Shown piece after piece: positions 1-8,039 of a DNA stretch of 64,000 nucleotides. Each line of letters begins with the position of its first letter. Within the stretch, counting starts at the first letter, position 1. The position numbers and the translations under genes are program-made. This stretch comes from Duganella sp. Root336D2 (GTDB lineage Bacteria > Pseudomonadota > Gammaproteobacteria > Burkholderiales > Burkholderiaceae_D): the NCBI RefSeq assembly GCF_001425005.1, contig NZ_LMDB01000033.1, positions 63,238 to 127,237 of the forward strand, written 5' to 3'. The notes under the pieces are model-generated. The model was given only the letters and a program-made list of their open reading frames with translations. It ran no database searches and had not been told where the DNA came from.

Positions 1-601
1 TGACCAGCGACAGTGTCATGAACAAGGCCGGCCACAGGCGCTTGCCGCGCAGCAGGCAGGCCAGGGCCAGCATGCTCAGCGCCTCGGCAAGGATGCGCGG
101 CGTCAAATAGGGCTCGGCCAGCGAGAAAGACTTGATCGGGTCGTAATCGGTTGGCAGCAGCAACAGCCAGGCCAATGCCACCCATAGCATCGGGCCGCGC
201 AGGAAGGTTGACAGGAGGAAGCAGGCGCCGCCCAGCCACAGGGCGCTGCCGGCGAGCTGCAGCAGCAGCGAACCGCCGTCCAGGCCGAATGCCTGGATGC
301 ACGCACTGTACAGGGGGCTGAACAGGGTGAATTTGTCTTGCGAACCGAACATGAAGAACAGGTCGTTCTCGAACTGCTCGGGGTACAACAGGTGCATGGC
401 CTGGGCGGCATACAGCCGTCCGTCGTGCCAGATGCCGGACCAAGGACGGACTGCCAGCCAGACGGCCACCAGCGCCAGCAGCAGCAAGGATTCGCGCCAG
501 CCCCAGCGCCGCGCCAGCTGGAGCGGCGGCGCCAGCCGCGCTGGCGGTGCCGGCGGCTGAGCTGCCGGTTCCGCCCGCAAGCTGTGCGCTTGTTGCGTCA
601 T
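1..601 (-). CDS. GT-C-like multi-pass membrane protein, partial (5' part of gene)
   Basis: The reading frame begins at ATG 601 on the minus strand and is still open at the window edge, so only about 200 N-terminal residues are visible. After a Pro/Ala-rich cytoplasmic stretch there are several hydrophobic segments, and an extramembrane loop carries GIWHDGRLYAAQAMHLL and an FGSQDKFT motif. The layout, with an acidic residue in the first loop, resembles GT-C glycosyltransferases, but I cannot assign a donor or acceptor. The start overlaps the stop of the upstream FAD oxidoreductase as ATGA (598-601), so the two are probably translationally coupled and act in the same envelope or polysaccharide process. 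Confidence 0.7.
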   Translation of the reverse strand, partial: MTQQAHSLRAEPAAQPPAPPARLAPPLQLARRWGWRESLLLLALVAVWLAVRPWSGIWHDGRLYAAQAMHLLYPEQFENDLFFMFGSQDKFTLFSPLYSACIQAFGLDGGSLLLQLAGSALWLGGACFLLSTFLRGPMLWVALAWLLLLPTDYDPIKSFSLAEPYLTPRILAEALSMLALACLLRGKRLWPALFMTLSLV

Positions 602-2166
602 GCCGTTTTCTTCTCTTCGTGATACTCGTCGTCGATATTAACGTCCCACAGCGCATCCTTGGACGTTTCGCCGGAAGCGATCGCTTCAGCTGCCAGCTTG
701 GCCGTCAGCATCGAGTGGTCCTGGTTGTTATAGCGGTGCATGCCGTTACGGCCTACCAGGAACAGGTTGCCGATGGTGTCGGTATAGCGGCGCACCACGT
801 CGAACTGGTCGTAGGTGCCGAAGTACGCCGGGTAAGCCTTCGGCACGCGCACCACGGTACCGTCCAGCACATTGGTGCCGGTCAGCATGCCGATCTTGGC
901 CAGCTCGGCGGCGCCGAACTTGATCAGCTCCTGGTCGTCCATCTGCCACAGGTCGTCGTCTTCATTGCAGAAGTACTCCAGGCCCATCCACATGGTGCCT
1001 TCATCCTTGACCAGGTGCGGGCTCCAGTTGTTGAAGATCTGCAGGCGGCCGATGCGCACATCCTTTTCCTGGATGTAGATCCAGTTGTCGGGCAGCGCCG
1101 CGCCATCGGTGGTCAGCACATCCGACTTGCGCACCAGCAGGCCGACAGTCAGGAAGTCGCGGTACATCAGGCCGTCGGCCACCTTGCGCACTTCGGCCGG
1201 CACATCGTTCATGCCCTTGACCAGTTCGCGCACCGGCATGGTCGATACCGCATGCGCGCACTGCAGGCGGAAGTTCTCGCCGCTCTGGCGGTCGATGCCG
1301 CTCACGGCCACTACCTTGCCATCCTTGGTTTCCACGCCGGTCACCGCCTGCTTGTAGCGGATTTCGCCGCCGCCCTCGGTGATCATGCGCGCCACTTCCT
1401 GCCACATCTGGCCGGGACCGAATTTGGGGTACAGGAACTGTTCGATCAGGCTGGTCTCGGTGCCCTTCTGCGATACCCCGCCCTTGCTCTTGAAGACCTG
1501 CTTGACCGCGTGCCACAGCGCCTTGCTGATGTTCAGGCCCTTGATGCGCTGCGCGCCCCAGTCGGCGCTGATCTGGTCGCACGGGATGCCCCACACCTTG
1601 TGCGTGTAGTCCTTGAAGAAGGTTTCATACAACTCGCGGCCGAAGCGGTTGATCATGAAGTCTTCCAGGTTCTTTTCCGGCCGGCGCGGGAACAGCATGA
1701 TCCAACCGTAGGTCACTGCGACCTTGGTCAGGCGCCACAGGCCCAGCTTGGCGGCCGTGGATGCATTCATCTTGATCGGGTAATCGAAGAAGCGGCGCAG
1801 GAAGAAGATGCGCGACAGGCGCGAACGCACCAGCATGCGGCGGTCGTCGTCGCTCTCCAGCGCAGTGCCGGCCACCTGCACCGAGGTCTTCTTGTTCTGG
1901 TAGGTCAGGTCGAGCGAGGCATTGGCCGCGGCGTCGATCGGCAGGATCTCCTGCCACCAGTTCATGACCCAGTCGGATTTGGAAAAGAAACGGTGGCCGC
2001 CCAGGTCCATGCGATTGCCGTTGTGGCAAACGGTACGGGAAATCCCGCCCACCTCCTCGCTCGCCTCCAGCACAATCGGGCGAATGTCGGTGTTCCGGAT
2101 TAACTCCAGGGCCGCAGTCAGGCCTGCGGGACCGGCGCCGATAATAACGGCGTATTGCTGCCCCAT
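598..2166 (-). CDS. NAD(P)/FAD-dependent oxidoreductase (UDP-galactopyranose mutase/amine oxidase-like)
   Basis: The protein has 522 residues and opens with a dinucleotide-binding fingerprint, VIIGAGPAG (residues 8-15), then the ELI...VLEASEEVGG second strand and a GNRMDLGGHRFF segment typical of UDP-galactopyranose mutase and protoporphyrinogen-oxidase-like flavoproteins. I chose ATG 2166 because GGAAGGAAAAG lies just upstream and the fingerprint follows at once; an upstream in-frame ATG at 2232 would add an unlikely leader. The family oxidises or isomerises varied substrates, often in polysaccharide loci. The coupled membrane GT-C-like gene downstream supports an envelope role. The substrate cannot be read from sequence. 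Confidence 0.85.
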   Translation of the reverse strand: MGQQYAVIIGAGPAGLTAALELIRNTDIRPIVLEASEEVGGISRTVCHNGNRMDLGGHRFFSKSDWVMNWWQEILPIDAAANASLDLTYQNKKTSVQVAGTALESDDDRRMLVRSRLSRIFFLRRFFDYPIKMNASTAAKLGLWRLTKVAVTYGWIMLFPRRPEKNLEDFMINRFGRELYETFFKDYTHKVWGIPCDQISADWGAQRIKGLNISKALWHAVKQVFKSKGGVSQKGTETSLIEQFLYPKFGPGQMWQEVARMITEGGGEIRYKQAVTGVETKDGKVVAVSGIDRQSGENFRLQCAHAVSTMPVRELVKGMNDVPAEVRKVADGLMYRDFLTVGLLVRKSDVLTTDGAALPDNWIYIQEKDVRIGRLQIFNNWSPHLVKDEGTMWMGLEYFCNEDDDLWQMDDQELIKFGAAELAKIGMLTGTNVLDGTVVRVPKAYPAYFGTYDQFDVVRRYTDTIGNLFLVGRNGMHRYNNQDHSMLTAKLAAEAIASGETSKDALWDVNIDDEYHEEKKTA

Positions 2167-2313
2167 AACAACTTTTCCTTCCAGTTTATTCAATAATAAA
2201 AGCAGCTGCCCAAGAAACGAGCAGTGCATCAATGAATTTTACCGTGTGGAAATTACAAAAGCTATAACTGGCGTATCGAAATGTCGTGTGGAACCAGCAA
2301 ATCAGCAGCTTTT

Positions 2314-2766
2314 TCAGGTGTAACCGTAGCCACGCGCCATGGCAGCGGCGGCGATTGGCAAAAATGCAAATATGTGGATTTCGACCATCAGGCTCTTGCG
2401 CACGGCGCGGATGTCGACTTCTTCCGGGGCGAAGCCGGCATCGGCCGACTGCGCCTTGCGCCAGCGCAGCAAGGCGCGGGTCGGCTTGATCGACATCAGC
2501 CCGATCACCCCGAACAGCACCACCTTGGTCCAGAACACGTGGTTGTGCAGGTAGAAATCGGCCCCCTTGGCGCCAAAGAACACGCGCAGGAAGCCGATTG
2601 CCACCAGCGACAGCGACATGATGCCGAGCGCGATGTCGTACCTGGCCGCCAGCTGCACGGCAGGCGGCTGCATGCCCGGCCGCACCAGCACCAGCTGGGC
2701 GGTGATGGCGGCGGCGATGCCGAAGGCCAGCAGGTGGTGCACGATCGCGAGCAGCAGGTCGGTCAT
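2314..2766 (-). CDS. DUF2214 family integral membrane protein
   Basis: The protein has 150 residues and about four transmembrane helices (near 1-25, 45-70, 80-100 and 125-148), with basic connecting loops, as in DUF2214 inner-membrane proteins. No enzymatic motif is visible and the family function is not established. ATG 2766 is preceded by GGGAG at good spacing. The gene begins only 12 bp after the maeB stop, so it is probably co-transcribed with malic enzyme. About 150 bp of non-coding DNA separates it from the next minus-strand gene downstream. Confidence 0.8.
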   Translation of the reverse strand: MTDLLLAIVHHLLAFGIAAAITAQLVLVRPGMQPPAVQLAARYDIALGIMSLSLVAIGFLRVFFGAKGADFYLHNHVFWTKVVLFGVIGLMSIKPTRALLRWRKAQSADAGFAPEEVDIRAVRKSLMVEIHIFAFLPIAAAAMARGYGYT

Positions 2767-2778
2767 CAGCGTGCTCCC

Positions 2779-5094
2779 TTATGCGCGTTCCGACACCGCG
2801 TCGACCACGCACAGCGCTGTCATGTTGACGATGCGGCGCACGGTGGCGGACGGGGTCAGGATGTGCACCGGCGCAGCGCAGCCGAGCAGGATCGGGCCGA
2901 TCGCGATGCCGTTGCCGGCCGCGGTCTTGACCAGGTTGTAGGCGATGTTGGCGGCATCGATATTCGGCATCACCAGCAGGTTGGCGTCCTGCTTCAGGGT
3001 GGTGGTCGGCAGCAGCTTGTGGCGGAACTTGGTGTCGAGCGCGGTGTCGCCGTGCATCTCGCCGTCCACTTCCAGTTCCGGCGCGCGCTGGCGCACCAGT
3101 TCCAGCGCGGCGCGCATCTTCTGCGCCGATTCGCTGTTGGAGGAACCGAAGTTCGAATGCGACAGCAGTGCCGCGCGCGGCACCAGGCCGAAGCGCTTCA
3201 TTTCTTCCGCCGCCATGATGGTGATGGCGGCCACTTCGTTGGCGTTCGGGTTTTCATTGACGTGGGTGTCGACCATGCACAGCTGGCGCTCAGGCAGCAC
3301 CAGGATGTTCATCGCCGCGTAGACGCAGGCACCCGGGCGCTTGCCCAGCACCTGGTCGATGTAGTGCAGGTGCAGCTGGGTGGTGCCGAAGGTGCCGCAG
3401 ATCATGCCGTCGGCATCGCCCTTCTTGATCATCATGGCGCCGATCAGCGAATGGCGGCGGCGCATTTCCAGCTTGGCGTATTCCTGCGTCACGCCCTTGC
3501 GCGCGGTCAGCTCGTAGTATGCCTGCCAGTATTCGCGGTAACGCTCGTCGAAGTCAGGGTTGATCACGTCGTAGTCGACGCCCTGCTTCAGGCGCAGGCC
3601 GAACTTCTGCACGCGCGCATCCAGCACGGCCGGGCGGCCGACCAGGATCGGGCGTGCCAGCCTTTCATCGACCACCACCTGCACCGCGCGCAGGATGCGC
3701 TCTTCTTCGCCTTCGGCGTAGACGATGCGTTTCATTTCCGGCGGCGCCTTCTTGGCCACCGAGAACACCGGCTTCATGAAGGTGCCGGAGCGGTAGACGA
3801 ACTGCTGCAGGCTGTCGGCGTAGGCTTCCAGGTCCTTGATCGGGCGCGTCGCCACGCCGGATTCTTCAGCAGCCTTGGCCACCGCCGGCGCGATCTTGGT
3901 CAGCAGGCGCGGGTCGAACGGCATCGGGATCAGGTATTCCGGGCCGAAGGCCAGGTTGGCGATGCCGTAGGTGGTGGCGACGATGTCCGACTGCTCGGCG
4001 TGCGCCAGGTCGGCAATGGCGTGCACCACGGCGATTTCCATTTCGCGGGTGATGGTGCTGGCGCCGCTATCGAGTGCGCCGCGGAAGATGTAAGGGAAGC
4101 ACAGCACGTTGTTGACCTGGTTCGGGTAGTCCGAACGGCCGGTGCAGATGATGGCGTCGCCGCGCACCGCCTTCACGTCTTCCGGCAGGATTTCCGGATT
4201 CGGGTTGGCCAGCGCCAGGATCAGCGGATTGGGCGCCATCTCCTTGACCATGTCCTGCTTCAGCACGCCGCCGGCCGACAGGCCGAGGAAAATGTCGGCG
4301 CCGGAAATGCATTCGGCCAGGGTGCGGTGCGGGGTTTCGCGCGCGAAGCGCTCCTTGTCCGGGTCCATCAGTTCGGCACGGCCCTTGTAGACCACGCCGG
4401 CCAGGTCGGTGACCAGGATGTTTTCGATCGGGAAGCCGAGGTCGACGATCAGGTCGAGGCAGGCCAGTGCCGCCGCGCCCGCGCCGGACACCACCAGCTT
4501 GACGTTCTTGATGTCCTTGCCAATGTATTTCAGGCCGTTCAGGATGGCGGCGCCGACGATGATGGCGGTACCGTGCTGGTCGTCGTGGAAGACCGGGATC
4601 TTCATCTTCTCGCGCAGCTTGCGCTCGATGTAGAAGCACTCGGGGGCCTTGATGTCTTCCAGGTTGATGCCGCCGAAGGTCGGCTCCAGCGAGGCGATGA
4701 TGTCGACCAGCTTGTCCGGATCCTGCTCGTTGATCTCGATGTCGAACACGTCGATGCCGGCGAACTTCTTGAACAGCACGCCCTTGCCTTCCATGACCGG
4801 CTTGGACGCCAGCGGACCGATATTGCCCAGGCCCAGCACGGCGGTGCCGTTGGAGATCACGGCCACCAGGTTGCCGCGCGCGGTGTACTTATAGGAGTTG
4901 GCCGGGTCGATGACGATTTCTTCGCATGGCGCAGCCACGCCCGGGGAGTAGGCCAGCGCCAGGTCGCGCTGGTTGGTCAGTTGCTTGGTGGGGGAGACGC
5001 TGATCTTGCCTGGCTTGGGGCACTCATGGTACTCAAGCGCGGCGGCGCGCAGTTGTTGACGAAGTTCTTCTTTCTTGTCAGATCCCGAATCCAT
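2779..5094 (-). CDS. maeB: NADP-dependent malic enzyme with C-terminal phosphotransacetylase-like domain
   Basis: This 771-residue protein has the full MaeB architecture. Residues about 1-160 form the malic domain (AYSPGVAAPC, NGTAVLGLGNIGP), with FHDDQHGTA near 169-177. The Rossmann domain has SGAGAAAL at 203-210. A C-terminal phosphotransacetylase-like domain runs from about residue 440 and in this family usually acts as an allosteric acetyl-CoA sensor. The enzyme decarboxylates malate to pyruvate and makes NADPH in the cytosol. The length matches MaeB (about 760 residues). The start at ATG 5094 has AAGGGG upstream. A 12-bp gap to the DUF2214 gene suggests an operon. Confidence 0.97.
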   Translation of the reverse strand: MDSGSDKKEELRQQLRAAALEYHECPKPGKISVSPTKQLTNQRDLALAYSPGVAAPCEEIVIDPANSYKYTARGNLVAVISNGTAVLGLGNIGPLASKPVMEGKGVLFKKFAGIDVFDIEINEQDPDKLVDIIASLEPTFGGINLEDIKAPECFYIERKLREKMKIPVFHDDQHGTAIIVGAAILNGLKYIGKDIKNVKLVVSGAGAAALACLDLIVDLGFPIENILVTDLAGVVYKGRAELMDPDKERFARETPHRTLAECISGADIFLGLSAGGVLKQDMVKEMAPNPLILALANPNPEILPEDVKAVRGDAIICTGRSDYPNQVNNVLCFPYIFRGALDSGASTITREMEIAVVHAIADLAHAEQSDIVATTYGIANLAFGPEYLIPMPFDPRLLTKIAPAVAKAAEESGVATRPIKDLEAYADSLQQFVYRSGTFMKPVFSVAKKAPPEMKRIVYAEGEEERILRAVQVVVDERLARPILVGRPAVLDARVQKFGLRLKQGVDYDVINPDFDERYREYWQAYYELTARKGVTQEYAKLEMRRRHSLIGAMMIKKGDADGMICGTFGTTQLHLHYIDQVLGKRPGACVYAAMNILVLPERQLCMVDTHVNENPNANEVAAITIMAAEEMKRFGLVPRAALLSHSNFGSSNSESAQKMRAALELVRQRAPELEVDGEMHGDTALDTKFRHKLLPTTTLKQDANLLVMPNIDAANIAYNLVKTAAGNGIAIGPILLGCAAPVHILTPSATVRRIVNMTALCVVDAVSERA

Positions 5095-5419
5095 GCTCTA
5101 CTGCCCCTTCTATCCTGTGTCCGAAAGCCTCCGATTCTAGCAGATAGAGTGGTTGCTCTAACGTAGGTATTTTTACCAATGCCGAATTTTCATCGGTTTC
5201 CATTGCCTTTCAATCAAGAATCATGCCGGGCGATGAGATTTTTCCGTGGAACAAGTTAATAAACTGTCGCGCAGGCGACAATGCTGACTTGCGGCACGAA
5301 ACCTTAAAATCTTGTTGCGCCAAATCGTATTTGCTTGGAATTTTCGGCGAAAGCAACTTTACATATGGCATTTTCCTGCATAGACTGGGTTTACTGGCAC
5401 TTAACGGAAGGAAAATACC

Positions 5420-5590
5420 ATGCGTAATGCACTCTGGCATTCCTGGTCCCGTCTGTCCGGCGTCCTGTTCCCTGCGACTGCCGTCGCCTTATTTTTCACA
5501 CCCCAGGATTCCAGCTATGTTGCCGTGCTTGCCATGGCAGCCCTGGCGTCCGGCGGAACCTGGGTTTACCTGCGCGACAAGCGCGAATAA
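5420..5590 (+). CDS. Small membrane protein (56 residues), unknown function
   Basis: An ATG at 5420 follows a strong GGAAGGAAAA ribosome site and opens a 56-codon frame. The product begins MRNALWHSWSRL, has two short hydrophobic stretches (about 13-27 and 32-50) and ends in the basic tail LRDKRE. It is probably an inner-membrane micro-protein. The stop lies 34 bp before thiL. I do not recognise a family. The 325 bp upstream (5095-5419), shared with the maeB start, holds the divergent promoter region and one short hairpin (TGTCGC/GCGACA, 5265-5280) but no other convincing gene. Confidence 0.65.
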   Translation: MRNALWHSWSRLSGVLFPATAVALFFTPQDSSYVAVLAMAALASGGTWVYLRDKRE

Positions 5591-5612
5591 GGACGGAGCC
5601 GGGGTAGCCCGC

Positions 5613-5618
5613 TAGAAT
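5613..5618 (+). promoter_or_regulatory. Candidate -10 box of thiL
   Basis: TAGAAT followed by GG lies 7 bp before the thiL ATG. If used, transcription would begin at or next to the start codon and the mRNA would be leaderless; no ribosome site precedes the ATG. The same TAGAATGG string lies upstream of the cinA-type gene at 14810. No good -35 is visible. Confidence 0.4.
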
Positions 5619-5624
5619 GGCGGG

Positions 5625-6590
5625 ATGCTTTCCGAATTCGACCTGATCAAACAATACTTCGTGCGCCCCCTGGCGGGACGCGCTGCCCTTGGCATCGGCG
5701 ACGATTGCGCCCTGCTGGCCCCGACACCGGGGATGCAGACAGCCATTTCGTCCGACATGCTGGTCGAGGGCCGGCATTTCTTTGCCGGCGAAGATGCCCT
5801 GCGCCTTGGCCACAAGAGCCTGGCCGTCAACCTGTCCGACCTGGCCGCCATGGGCGCCCGGCCGGTGGCGTTCACGCTGGCCCTGGCCCTGCCGGCCGCC
5901 GAGCGTGCCTGGCTGGACGGCTTCTCGCGCGGCCTGTTTGCGCTGGCCGACCTGCATCGCTGTGAACTGATCGGCGGCGACACCACCAAAGGCCCGCTGA
6001 ATATCTGCATCACCGTGTTTGGCGAAGTGGCGCCGGGGCGCGCCCTGCGCCGCAGCGCCGCCCGCGCCGGCGATGACATATGGGTATCCGGCACCCTGGG
6101 CGATGCGCGCCTGGCCCTGGCCGGCTATCGCGGCGAACTCACGCTGCCGGCCGAGGCGCAGGCAGCAGCCGGCACGCGCATGCATACGCCGACGCCGCGC
6201 GTGGCGCTGGGCGTCATGCTGGCCGAGCGCAGCCTGGCCCATGCCGCCATTGATATTTCGGACGGATTGGTGGGCGACCTGGGCCACATCCTCGAAAAGT
6301 CCCGCGTCGGCGCCACGCTGAATGCCGACGCACTGCCGGCCGGACCGGTGCTGGCGACCCAGCCGCAAGCCCTGCGCCGCGCCTTCACGGCGGCCGGCGG
6401 CGACGACTATGAAATCTGCTTCACTGCTCCCGCCTCAAGGCGTGATGCGATCCTCGCCGCCGGCGCCGAATGCGGTACGCCGGTCACCCGCATCGGCCGC
6501 ATCGACGACGCCGCAGGCCTGCGCTGGACCGATGCCAGCGGCGCGCCGCTCCCGCTGGAGCTTTCCAGCTTCGACCACTTCACGCAATAG
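5625..6590 (+). CDS. thiL: Thiamine-monophosphate kinase
   Basis: ThiL phosphorylates thiamine monophosphate to the cofactor thiamine diphosphate using ATP. The 321-residue product has the family landmarks in order: N-terminal SEFDLI, metal-binding GIGDDCA (23-29), DMLVEGRHF (44-52), NLSDLAAMGA (69-78), GGDTT near 115, and ISDGLVGDLGH near 210. Length and start (MLSEFDLI) match the family. The 3' end overlaps the convergent AraC-type gene by 11 bp (6580-6590). No nusB, ribH or pgpA neighbour, the common context of thiL, is present. Confidence 0.96.
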   Translation: MLSEFDLIKQYFVRPLAGRAALGIGDDCALLAPTPGMQTAISSDMLVEGRHFFAGEDALRLGHKSLAVNLSDLAAMGARPVAFTLALALPAAERAWLDGFSRGLFALADLHRCELIGGDTTKGPLNICITVFGEVAPGRALRRSAARAGDDIWVSGTLGDARLALAGYRGELTLPAEAQAAAGTRMHTPTPRVALGVMLAERSLAHAAIDISDGLVGDLGHILEKSRVGATLNADALPAGPVLATQPQALRRAFTAAGGDDYEICFTAPASRRDAILAAGAECGTPVTRIGRIDDAAGLRWTDASGAPLPLELSSFDHFTQ

Positions 6591-7407
6591 CGCGGCGATA
6601 TTCGCCCGGCGGCTTGCCCACCAGCGCGGTGAACTCCCTGATGAAATGCGCCTGGTCATAGTAGCCCAGGCCTAATGCGAGCTGCGCCAGATCCGGCGCA
6701 GTGCCGGCCTGCAGCTGGGCCACGGCTTCGTGCATGCGGTAACGCTTGATCACCCACTTCGGCCCGACGCCGACGTATTGCTGGAACAAGCGCTGCAAGG
6801 CACGCTTGTTGATGCCGGCCTGTTGCGCCAGGACGTCCACGGCCAGCAGTGCAGGATCGGCGGCAATCGCTGCCACCAACGCAGCTGCGCGCTCCGCCTC
6901 GGCATCGGCATCGGCAGGCGGCAGCCGTGACAGCAGGAAGACTTGCGCCGCTGCGGCCATCGCTTCCGGCCCCGAACTTACCGCGCACGCGCGCACTTGC
7001 CGCGCCAGCTCATCGCCTTGCGCGCCAAACAGCTGGGCCAACGCCACGCGCTGGTCGGCTATCCCGGCAACGGCGCGGCCAAGCAAAGGCCGGAAGCCGC
7101 CCGGCCTGAATTTGATCCCAAACGCAAAGCCCTGCCCCGCCAGCAGCTTGGTGTAGCGCGCCGTATGCACGCCATACACGCCGTCGCGATCGTGCTCGAT
7201 CACCAGGTGCACATTCGGGTGCGGCAGCGTCTCCTGCTGTTGCGGCGCCTGCCCATGCATATCCCAGCCCACGTACCAGTAATGCTCGACCAGCCCGGCC
7301 AATTGCGCGCACGGCGCCAGCCGTTCGTGGCGGAATGTACCCGTCGCAAAATGCGGCACCAGGATGCCGCGCGGTTCAGTATCGATTTGTCGCGTTTTTC
7401 CAATCAT
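6580..7407 (-). CDS. AraC-family transcriptional regulator
   Basis: The protein has 275 residues. The N-terminal half (HYWYVGWDMHG, PHPNVHLVIEHD, FGIKFRPGGF) matches the sensor domain common in AraC regulators of the DUF6597 type. The C-terminal half (about 170-275) has the two helix-turn-helix segments, including GINKRALQRLFQQYVGVGPKWVIKR in shortened form: positions about 205-230, ending with LGYYDQAHFIREFTALVGKPPGEYRR-like residues near 245-270. Its target may be the divergently oriented DUF3224 gene, whose start is 21 bp away, but this is inference. Confidence 0.9.
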   Translation of the reverse strand: MIGKTRQIDTEPRGILVPHFATGTFRHERLAPCAQLAGLVEHYWYVGWDMHGQAPQQQETLPHPNVHLVIEHDRDGVYGVHTARYTKLLAGQGFAFGIKFRPGGFRPLLGRAVAGIADQRVALAQLFGAQGDELARQVRACAVSSGPEAMAAAAQVFLLSRLPPADADAEAERAAALVAAIAADPALLAVDVLAQQAGINKRALQRLFQQYVGVGPKWVIKRYRMHEAVAQLQAGTAPDLAQLALGLGYYDQAHFIREFTALVGKPPGEYRRAIA

Positions 7408-7428
7408 CAGGCGCAGGAGACTACCATA

Positions 7429-7890
7429 ATGGCCGGCATGAAATCACTGATCCCATTACTATTTGCATTCGCCGCCGCAGCGGCCAACGCAGGAGACAAA
7501 CCCATGCAAATCGACGGCACGTTCGACGTCAAACTGACGCCCCAGCCACCAGCCGAAGGCCAGACCTGGGGCCGGCAATCCATCAGCAAGACTTTCCATG
7601 GCGCCCTCGACGGCACCAGCCAGGGCGAAATGCTGGCAGCCGGCACCGCCGTCAAAGGCTCCGCCGGCTACGTCGCCATGGAGCAGGTCACTGCCACACT
7701 GGAGGGACGCAAAGGCACCTTCTTCCTGCAGCACTTCGGCCTGATGGACAAAGGCGCGCCGACGTTGAAGGTGAGCGTGATTCCCGACTCTGCCACCGGC
7801 GAGCTCACCGGCCTGCAAGGCACGATGAGCATCGACATCACGGGCGGCCAGCACCGCTACAGCTTCAGCTACAACCTACCGCCCCGCTGA
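7429..7890 (+). CDS. DUF3224 family secreted protein
   Basis: The 153-residue product has a signal peptide (MAGMKSLIPLLFAFAAAAANA, cleavage near residue 21) and a small beta-rich domain with GTFDVKLTPQP, WGRQSISKTFHGALDGTS and GKGTF-like segments. These are hallmarks of DUF3224, an allene-oxide-cyclase-like barrel with no established function. ATG 7429 was chosen over ATG 7438 because GGAGA sits 8 bp upstream. It is divergent from the AraC regulator, and a strong intrinsic terminator lies 83 bp after its stop. Confidence 0.85.
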   Translation: MAGMKSLIPLLFAFAAAAANAGDKPMQIDGTFDVKLTPQPPAEGQTWGRQSISKTFHGALDGTSQGEMLAAGTAVKGSAGYVAMEQVTATLEGRKGTFFLQHFGLMDKGAPTLKVSVIPDSATGELTGLQGTMSIDITGGQHRYSFSYNLPPR

Positions 7891-7972
7891 ATATGTCATG
7901 AAGTGGTAACAACCGGGGACTATTATCCTGCCTGTCTCCACATTCATACCACTCTCTCCCATGAATGTTTCA

Positions 7973-8002
7973 GCCGCCCCAATGTGGGCGGCCTTTTTTT
8001 TT
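7973..8002 (+). terminator. Intrinsic terminator downstream of the DUF3224 gene
   Basis: A perfect 7-bp stem, GCCGCCC (7973-7979) with GGGCGGC (7986-7992), and a 6-nt loop are followed by an uninterrupted T tract (7994-8002). It lies directly before the left 34-bp inverted repeat; the last two T residues are shared with it. Confidence 0.85.
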
Positions 8003-8034
8003 GAAAGTCGGGGTCAGCTCCGGCAATCGGACAT
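8001..8034 (+). repeat. Left arm of a 34-bp inverted repeat flanking the HEAT-repeat gene
   Basis: The unit reads TTGAAAGTCGGGGTCAG, then CTCCGGCAATCGGACAT. Its reverse complement occurs at 9430-9463 with 33 of 34 positions identical; the one difference is C at 8018. Within the unit, TCCG and CGGA can form a short hairpin around GCAAT. It resembles betaproteobacterial REP-type palindromes. Confidence 0.85.
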
Positions 8035-8039
8035 CTTCT

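Noticed and set aside
547..2103. Long plus-strand open frame antisense to the FAD oxidoreductase
   Set aside because: Its product is low-complexity His/Val/Gln/Arg-rich without motifs, typical of antisense frames in high-GC DNA. The minus strand encodes a clear flavoprotein with a ribosome site.
2281..5166. 961-codon plus-strand open frame antisense to maeB
   Set aside because: Same signature of a GC-driven shadow; the malic enzyme on the other strand has all family motifs.
5265..5280. Hairpin TGTCGC-GCAG-GCGACA upstream of the small membrane protein
   Set aside because: The stem is only 6 bp without T tract, and no riboswitch-like conserved core is visible.
5223..5615. 130-codon plus-strand frame upstream of thiL
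   Set aside because: It overlaps the better 56-codon gene at 5420 in another frame, has no ribosome site and encodes nothing recognisable.
7891..7972. Possible small RNA gene ending at the terminator 7973-8002
   Set aside because: A TATTAT at 7921 could be a -10, but no acceptable -35 exists. The terminator is explained by the DUF3224 gene upstream.
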